A stretch of DNA of 64,000 nucleotides from JAWKIW01 sp046331175 (GTDB lineage: Bacteria; Actinomycetota; Acidimicrobiia; Acidimicrobiales; Acidimicrobilacustridaceae): positions 4,428 to 68,427 of the forward strand of contig JAXLRI010000018.1 of NCBI GenBank assembly GCA_046331175.1, read 5' to 3'. Below are positions 59,291-64,000 of the stretch, piece after piece. Within the stretch, counting starts at the first letter, position 1, and each line of letters starts with the position of its first letter. Position numbers and translations under genes: made by a program. The notes under the pieces are model-generated. The model worked only from the letters and a program-made list of their open reading frames with translations. It ran no database searches and was not told where the DNA came from.

Positions 59291-60103
59291 TCAGCAGAAG
59301 TCGGAACCGCCGTCGACGTTCACGTTGGCGCCGGTCATGTAGGTGTTGATCCGCGAGCCGACGAAGGCGATGACGGGGCCGATCTCGGCCGGGTCGGCGG
59401 CCCGCCCGAGGTGGGCCGGGTGGCCGAAGTCCTCGGCCATGATCCGCATCACGTCGTACAGGTCGTCGGGGTCGGCGTGGCGCTCGGGCGGCAACGCCTC
59501 GATGTAGCCGCGCATCCCGGCCGACGCGAACGACCCGGGCGAGACCGTGTTGACCAGGATCCCCTCGGGGGCCAGCGAGAGCGAGAGGTTCTTCGACAGG
59601 CTGGTGAGGGCGGCCTTGGCCGCCGTGTAGGCGACGATGTCCGCGCTCTGGCGCTTGGTCGAGTGGGCCGAGACGTTCACGATGCGGGCCCACGCGGCCG
59701 CCCGCAGCAGGGGCAGCGCCGCCCGCACGGTGCGCACCGCCGACAACGTGCCGATGTCGAAGGTGGCGACCCACTCGTCGTCGTCGACGTCGTCGAACCG
59801 GCCGATGCCCACCTCGACGGGGCCGGCCGCGTTGACGAGGACGTTGAGCTCGCCCCACCGCTCGCCCAGCTCGCCCAGCGCCGCCGTCACGGACTCGGCC
59901 ACGGTGAGGTCGGCGGTCAGGCCGACGGCCTCGGCGGCGCCGAGCGTGGGGAGGGCGGCCACCGTCTCGTCGACCGCCGCCCGGCCGCGGCCCAGCACGG
60001 CCACGCGGGCACCCTCGCGAGCGAACGCCTCGGCGGCCGCCCGGCCCATGCCCTTGGTGCCGCCACCGACCAGCACCGCTGCCCCGTCCAACCCCAGGTC
60101 CAC
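59291..60103 (-). CDS. Short-chain dehydrogenase/reductase
   Basis: A 270-residue SDR with Rossmann fold. The cofactor motif is AAVLVGGGTKGMGRAAAEAF, a variant of TGxxxGxG. LVNAAG marks strand 4, and the catalytic Ser and Tyr-Lys are in RIVNVSAHSTKRQSADIVAY and TAAKAALTS. The C-terminal end TGANVNVDGGSDFC is typical. GTG start with a GGGGGAAC site. It is monocistronic and divergent from the sterol desaturase gene. Substrate unknown. Confidence 0.9.
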   Translation of the reverse strand: MDLGLDGAAVLVGGGTKGMGRAAAEAFAREGARVAVLGRGRAAVDETVAALPTLGAAEAVGLTADLTVAESVTAALGELGERWGELNVLVNAAGPVEVGIGRFDDVDDDEWVATFDIGTLSAVRTVRAALPLLRAAAWARIVNVSAHSTKRQSADIVAYTAAKAALTSLSKNLSLSLAPEGILVNTVSPGSFASAGMRGYIEALPPERHADPDDLYDVMRIMAEDFGHPAHLGRAADPAEIGPVIAFVGSRINTYMTGANVNVDGGSDFC

Positions 60104-60178
60104 GCTCGTTCCCCCGTCGTCGCCGCGGCGCACCCTACCGGGCCGATCCGGCCCGGCCCGGTCCCCTAGGATCCCCGC

Positions 60179-61456
60179 ATGGACCGGGCGCCCGTCGTCG
60201 GCATCCTGCTCACGATCCCGCTGTTCGCCGCCATGTTCGGGGGCGAGTACCTGCTCGGTCGCATGCGGGGCACCAACTGGTACCGCGGGACGATCGACCT
60301 CTGCGCCAACGTCTCGTCGGGCCTGTGGAACCTGCTGGTGGCCGGCACCGGCCTCGTGTTCGTCGTGGTCAGCTACGACTGGATGGTCGACCACCTCGCC
60401 GTGGTGCACCTCGGCTCGTCGGTCGCCGCCGCCGTGGTGGCCCTCGTGCTGCTCGACTTCGGCTTCTACTGGCTGCACCGGGCCATGCACCGGTCCAACG
60501 TCCTGTGGCAGCTGCACCTCGTGCACCACAGCGGCGAGACGCTCAACCTCAGCGCGGCCTTCCGCCAGGGCGGCACGCCGCTGAGCATCCGCTTCGTCAT
60601 CCTCGCCCCGACGGCGCTCCTCGGCGTCGACCCGGTCCTCATGGCGCTGGTGGGCGGCGTCCACCTCGCCGGTGGCTACTGGCCCCACACCCACGCCATC
60701 GACGGCCTCGGCCCCCTCGGCCGCATCTTCATCACGCCGTCCGACCACCGGGTGCACCACGCCGTCAACGACGCCTACCTCGATCGCAACTACGGGGCGT
60801 GGTTCTCGTGGTGGGACCGCTGGTTCGGCACCTACGTGCCGGAGCGGGCCGACGACCCGCCGGTGTTCGGCCTCACCCATCCGGTCCGCACCTTCAACCC
60901 GCTGCGCATGGACCTCCACCACTGGAAGCACATGGCGCACGACACCGTCCACGCCTCGTCGATGGCCGACCGTCTGCGCATCTGGTTCGGGCCCACCGGC
61001 TGGCGGCCGGCCGACGTCGCCGCCGACCACCCCGTCGCCGGCCTGCCCGACGACGAGGCCCGCCGGGCCTACGTCCCCTACGCCCCGGGCGGCAACCGCC
61101 TGGCGCGGGCGTGGTCCTTCGTCGAGACGTCCGTCGAGGCCCTCCTCGCCATCTCGCTGTTCTGGGCCATCTCCCAGGGCCTGCCCCGGGCCGACGCGGT
61201 GGCCGCCGCCGGCCTGCTGCTGTTCAGCATCGTGACCTACACCACCGCCATGGACGGCCGGCCCCACGTCGGCCTCGAGGTGGGGCGCGTGGCGATCGCC
61301 GCCGTGCTCGCCGTCACCGCGTTCCACGGGGCACCGCTCGCCCTCGCGGTCGTGGGGTTCTACGCCCTGGCCGTGGTCGTCGAGCGCATCACGGTCCGCA
61401 CCCCGGCGCCGGCCGTGGGCTGGGAGCCGGCGATGGCCACCGCCTCCGTCGGGTGA
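60179..61456 (+). CDS. Sterol desaturase/fatty acid hydroxylase family protein
   Basis: A 425-residue membrane di-iron oxygenase. The His-box clusters are FYWLHRAMHRS, LWQLHLVHHSGE, PHTHAID and SDHRVHHAVN, matching the family pattern HxxxH, HxxHH and HxxHH. About eight hydrophobic helices are present, four N-terminal and four C-terminal (VEALLAISLFWAISQ onward). The C-terminal extension of about 120 residues is longer than in minimal family members. It would hydroxylate or desaturate a lipid. TAGGAT lies 6 nt before the ATG. Its stop overlaps the GGDEF gene as GTGA. Confidence 0.88.
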   Translation: MDRAPVVGILLTIPLFAAMFGGEYLLGRMRGTNWYRGTIDLCANVSSGLWNLLVAGTGLVFVVVSYDWMVDHLAVVHLGSSVAAAVVALVLLDFGFYWLHRAMHRSNVLWQLHLVHHSGETLNLSAAFRQGGTPLSIRFVILAPTALLGVDPVLMALVGGVHLAGGYWPHTHAIDGLGPLGRIFITPSDHRVHHAVNDAYLDRNYGAWFSWWDRWFGTYVPERADDPPVFGLTHPVRTFNPLRMDLHHWKHMAHDTVHASSMADRLRIWFGPTGWRPADVAADHPVAGLPDDEARRAYVPYAPGGNRLARAWSFVETSVEALLAISLFWAISQGLPRADAVAAAGLLLFSIVTYTTAMDGRPHVGLEVGRVAIAAVLAVTAFHGAPLALAVVGFYALAVVVERITVRTPAPAVGWEPAMATASVG

Positions 61457-62727
61457 GCGGGCCCGTCGACGGCGGCGGCCGGGACGCCGTCGTCGCCCAC
61501 CTGTTCGACCTGCTCCCCGAGATGATCGTGGTGATGGCGCCCGACGGGTCGATCAGCCTGGTGAACCAGCGGCTGCTCGACACGATGGGCTATCAGGCCG
61601 ACGACATCATCGGCACGAACATCTTCGACTACGTGCACCCCGACGACCTCGCCTACATGGCGTGGTCCTGGGAGCAGCGCCAGACCCACCCGGGCGAGAC
61701 CGGCATCCTCGTCCAGGCGCGTGGCCGCGACGCCGACGGCTCGTGGCGACCGGTCGAGATCGTCGGCCTCTCGCTCCTCGACGACCCGGTGGTCGGCGGC
61801 ATGGTGATGACGATGCGCGACCTGCGCGCCGAGGGGGGCGTCGACGAGAGCCCCGCCCGCCTCCGGTCCCTCATCGACCGCACCACCGACGTCGTGCTCC
61901 TGGTCGACGCCGGCGGCACCATCCAGTTCGCCAACCGGCGGCTCACCTCGCAGTACGGCCACGACAACGACCGGGTGGCCGGCACCGCCCTCGGCTCGCT
62001 GCTGCACCCCGACGACGTCACCACCGTCGATCGTTGGCTCGCCGACCTCGTGGCCGGCGGCGACCGGGCCACCGCCCGCCTCCGCCTCCGCGTCGTCGAC
62101 CCGGGCGGGGTCGAGCACCCCGTCGAGTGGCTCGGCACCAACCAGCTCGGCGACCCGCTGATCGCCGGGGTCATCATCAGCGGGCGGGACATCACCGACC
62201 TGGTGGCCATGGAGGCACAGGTCCGGGCCCAGACCGACCAGCTGCGCCACGCCGCCGACCACGACCCCCTCACCGGGCTGGCCAACCGCGGCGCCTTCCT
62301 CGCCGCCTGCGAGCACCAGGTGCGCAGCCGCCGCGACGCCGGCGACACCGGTGACGTGGTGGTGCTGTTCTGCGACCTCGACCGCTTCAAGCAGGTGAAC
62401 GACACCCACGGCCACGAGATCGGCGATCGGGTGCTGGTGGCCGTCGCCGAGCGCCTCCGCACCGCGGTGCGCGACGTCGACCTGGTCGCCCGGTACGGCG
62501 GCGACGAGTTCACCGTGCTGCTCGGCGGCGACATCTCCCCCGCCACCCTCACCGGCCTGGTCGCCCGCATCCAGGGCCGGCTGACCGAGCCGATCGCCGT
62601 GGGCGACGTCACCACCGACGTCGGCGTCTCGGTCGGCGTCGGCCGCGCCCCGGTCGTCGACGCGGAGGTCGACGACCTGCTCCGCCGCGCCGATCGCGCC
62701 ATGTACGACCGCAAGCCGACGCCCTGA
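61453..62727 (+). CDS. PAS-PAS-GGDEF diguanylate cyclase
   Basis: A 424-residue cytoplasmic enzyme likely to make cyclic di-GMP. Two PAS domains cover about 15-130 (GYQADDIIGTNIFDYVHPDD) and 138-250 (FANRRLTSQYGHDNDRVAGT). The GGDEF domain (about 265-420) has DPLTGLANRGAFLAA, FCDLDRFKQVNDTHGHEIGD and an intact RYGGDEF active site. An RxxD inhibitory site (RDVD) lies five residues before GGDEF, so product feedback is expected. It is coupled by GTGA to the membrane hydroxylase, an unusual partner. Confidence 0.93.
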   Translation: MSGPVDGGGRDAVVAHLFDLLPEMIVVMAPDGSISLVNQRLLDTMGYQADDIIGTNIFDYVHPDDLAYMAWSWEQRQTHPGETGILVQARGRDADGSWRPVEIVGLSLLDDPVVGGMVMTMRDLRAEGGVDESPARLRSLIDRTTDVVLLVDAGGTIQFANRRLTSQYGHDNDRVAGTALGSLLHPDDVTTVDRWLADLVAGGDRATARLRLRVVDPGGVEHPVEWLGTNQLGDPLIAGVIISGRDITDLVAMEAQVRAQTDQLRHAADHDPLTGLANRGAFLAACEHQVRSRRDAGDTGDVVVLFCDLDRFKQVNDTHGHEIGDRVLVAVAERLRTAVRDVDLVARYGGDEFTVLLGGDISPATLTGLVARIQGRLTEPIAVGDVTTDVGVSVGVGRAPVVDAEVDDLLRRADRAMYDRKPTP

Positions 62728-62751
62728 CGGGGTGTCGGTAGCCTGCCCGCC

Positions 62752-63489
62752 ATGACCCCCGACGACCTCGTCAGCGCCGTCAGCCCCACCATCCGCGACA
62801 TCGGGTGGGCCTACTTCTTCGCCCCCGAGACCGTGGCCCACGCCCAGTCCCTGGGCCTCGACGTGATCACCTTCTACTTCGTGGGTCGGGGCGGCGCGCT
62901 GGGCGACGTCGAGGCGTCGGTGGTGCACAGCGCCTGGGGCTACTTCAACCCGGACCTGCTCGGCGGCATGTGGGAGGCCGGGCGGGCGGTGATCGCCCCG
63001 CGCGACGCCGGGCGCGAGTTCTTCGCCGCCGCCGCCGGCTTCGGGCGGGCCCGCCTCGCCGACGCCGGCGACCTCACCGCGTTCTGCGCGGCCGCCGACG
63101 CCGTCCTCGCCGCCGCCGACCCGGTCGGGCTGCCGCTGTTCGCCGCGTGGGTGGCCGAGCCGAGGGCCGACGACCCGCCGGCGCGGGCCACCCAGCAGCT
63201 GCACGTCCTGCGCGAGCTGCGGGGCTCGGCCCACCTGCTCGCGGTGCGAGCCGTGGGCCTCGACGACCTCACCGCCCACGTCCTCACCCGCCCCGGCGAC
63301 ATGGCGATGTTCGGCTGGAGCGACGACGACAAGCCGCCCACGACCGAGGCCGACCAGCAGGCCCACGTCGAGGCCGAGGCCCTCACCGACCGGCTCGTCC
63401 TGCCCGCCTGGTCGGTGCTCGACGACGCCGGCCGCGACGCCTTCGTCGACGGCCTGGCCCGCATCGAGGCCGCCTTCACCGCCGCCTGA
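62752..63489 (+). CDS. SCO6745-like helical protein
   Basis: A 245-residue protein resembling the SCO6745 family of actinobacteria, judged from the opening IRDIGWAYFFAPETVAHAQS and YFVGRGGALGDVEASVVHSA and the mid segments LRELRGSAHLLAVRAVGL and MAMFGWSDDD. It appears all-helical and cytoplasmic. Its function is not known. TAGCCT lies 7 nt before the ATG, suggesting a leaderless transcript of its own rather than readthrough from the cyclase gene. Confidence 0.72.
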   Translation: MTPDDLVSAVSPTIRDIGWAYFFAPETVAHAQSLGLDVITFYFVGRGGALGDVEASVVHSAWGYFNPDLLGGMWEAGRAVIAPRDAGREFFAAAAGFGRARLADAGDLTAFCAAADAVLAAADPVGLPLFAAWVAEPRADDPPARATQQLHVLRELRGSAHLLAVRAVGLDDLTAHVLTRPGDMAMFGWSDDDKPPTTEADQQAHVEAEALTDRLVLPAWSVLDDAGRDAFVDGLARIEAAFTAA

Positions 63490-63502
63490 GCGATCGAAGC
63501 GG

Positions 63503-64000
63503 TCAGGACGCCCAGAGGGCCTGGCAGTCGGCCGCGCTGAACGTCTCGTTCAGGTACCACGTGGCCGGCTTGTAGGGCGTGGCGATGCCGAAGCACGGGG
63601 CGTTCCGGTTGACCGCCAGCGAGCCGCTGGCCGGCAGCGTGAGCCGGGCGACCACCTTGCGGTTGGGCTTGGCGGCGTCGGTGATGAACACGGCGTAGGC
63701 GCCGTTGAACAGCGCCGGTGCGCTCCACGAGCCCACCGCGCCGGGCGCGCCGTTGCTGCCCGAGGCGAACGAGCGCAGGGGCACGCCCCCCGAGCTGCGG
63801 GCACCCCCCGCGTCGTCGACCCCGAACACGTCGAAGCCGACCTGGCGGGCGGCGGTCACCCCAGCCACCGACACCGACAGCACCGTGGTCCCCGGGTTGC
63901 CGGCGCGCGGGAGGTCGATGTCGCCCACCACCGGCGTGTAGGCGCCCCCGTTGCCGACGTTCGGGCAGCACGGCACCGTGAAGCGCACCCCCGACGCGGC
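63503..64000 (-). CDS. Partial protein, probably secreted; C-terminal part only
   Basis: The final 165 codons of a gene whose start lies beyond the window; the reading frame is open to the edge. The visible part is beta-rich with Gly/Ala/Pro turns (GDIDLPRAGNPGTTVLSVSV, SWSAPALFNGAYAVFITDAA). It has four cysteines (CCPN, PCFG, DCQA), which suggests an extracytoplasmic location. It resembles the loop-rich repeats of the YcnI-fusion protein only loosely. Family not recognised. Confidence 0.6.
   Translation of the reverse strand, partial: AASGVRFTVPCCPNVGNGGAYTPVVGDIDLPRAGNPGTTVLSVSVAGVTAARQVGFDVFGVDDAGGARSSGGVPLRSFASGSNGAPGAVGSWSAPALFNGAYAVFITDAAKPNRKVVARLTLPASGSLAVNRNAPCFGIATPYKPATWYLNETFSAADCQALWAS

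Overview
This window is a very GC-rich chromosomal segment. The gene families point to an actinobacterium: F420-dependent LLM oxidoreductase, DUF222-HNH endonuclease, ECF sigma factor with RskA-type anti-sigma, LytR-CpsA-Psr protein, PF10118 metal hydrolase, TIGR02569-type kinase-fold protein and an Excalibur domain. The many Thr/Pro-rich secreted proteins and the overall style suggest Acidimicrobiia (Iamia-like), but that rank is my inference. I saw no rRNA, tRNA, CRISPR array or insertion sequence, and no gene-free stretch over 300 bases. Region 1-8.5 kb (minus strand): an acyl-CoA catabolic run (MaoC-type dehydratase, crotonase, acyl-CoA dehydrogenase) lies behind a TetR gene. Upstream of it are three secreted lipoproteins (one DxDGDGK-repeat protein and two paralogous beta-propellers) and a NIPSNAP/EthD-like protein. 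A palindrome TGAAC-N4-GTTCA occurs at 2691, 5474 and 8522, each time upstream of a catabolic-type gene, the last being an amidohydrolase at 8648. This looks like a small dispersed regulon. Region 9.9-18.1 kb: DUF2071 and TetR genes diverge across an operator, followed by a CBS-pair protein and a PepSY-like secreted protein. Then come four secreted proteins whose predicted mature N terminus begins with His. Two of these carry YcnI-like domains and one is CopC/YtkA-like, suggesting extracytoplasmic copper handling. A PF10118 protein sits inside the group. Region 18.1-30.9 kb is mostly housekeeping and metabolic: aldo/keto reductase, LCP protein, a DUF72 remnant, gpsA, an ECF sigma/anti-sigma operon, a DapC-like aminotransferase, PAP2 phosphatase, phytoene-dehydrogenase-like oxidoreductase, hemerythrin protein, two FMN split-barrel proteins (one fused to GAF and a winged-helix-like tail) and an APH-family kinase. 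Region 30.9-45 kb: secreted lipase, NarL-type two-component system, FMN split-barrel protein, ATP-grasp protein, LpqC-like esterase, engB, DUF222-HNH protein and TIGR02569-type protein. An operon of TetR, a heterodimeric ABC exporter and a caspase-like protein closes this region. Region 45-64 kb: a GH5 glycosidase resembling endoglycoceramidase, F420 oxidoreductase, SnoaL-like protein, NB-ARC/LuxR regulator, a basic histone-like protein and a universal stress protein. A four-gene phosphorelay follows (hybrid kinase, PAS-DHp protein without ATPase, REC-HPt, OmpR-type regulator). After it come a deleted TauD pseudogene, a Gly-rich Excalibur protein, an SDR, a sterol desaturase coupled to a PAS-PAS-GGDEF cyclase, an SCO6745-like protein and a partial secreted protein. 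Two window-wide patterns stand out. Three unrelated secreted proteins end exactly in AFTG-COOH, preceded by T-P/A. At least ten genes have a TANNNT hexamer 6-8 nt before the start codon, consistent with leaderless transcription. Many operon junctions use ATGA or GTGA overlaps.
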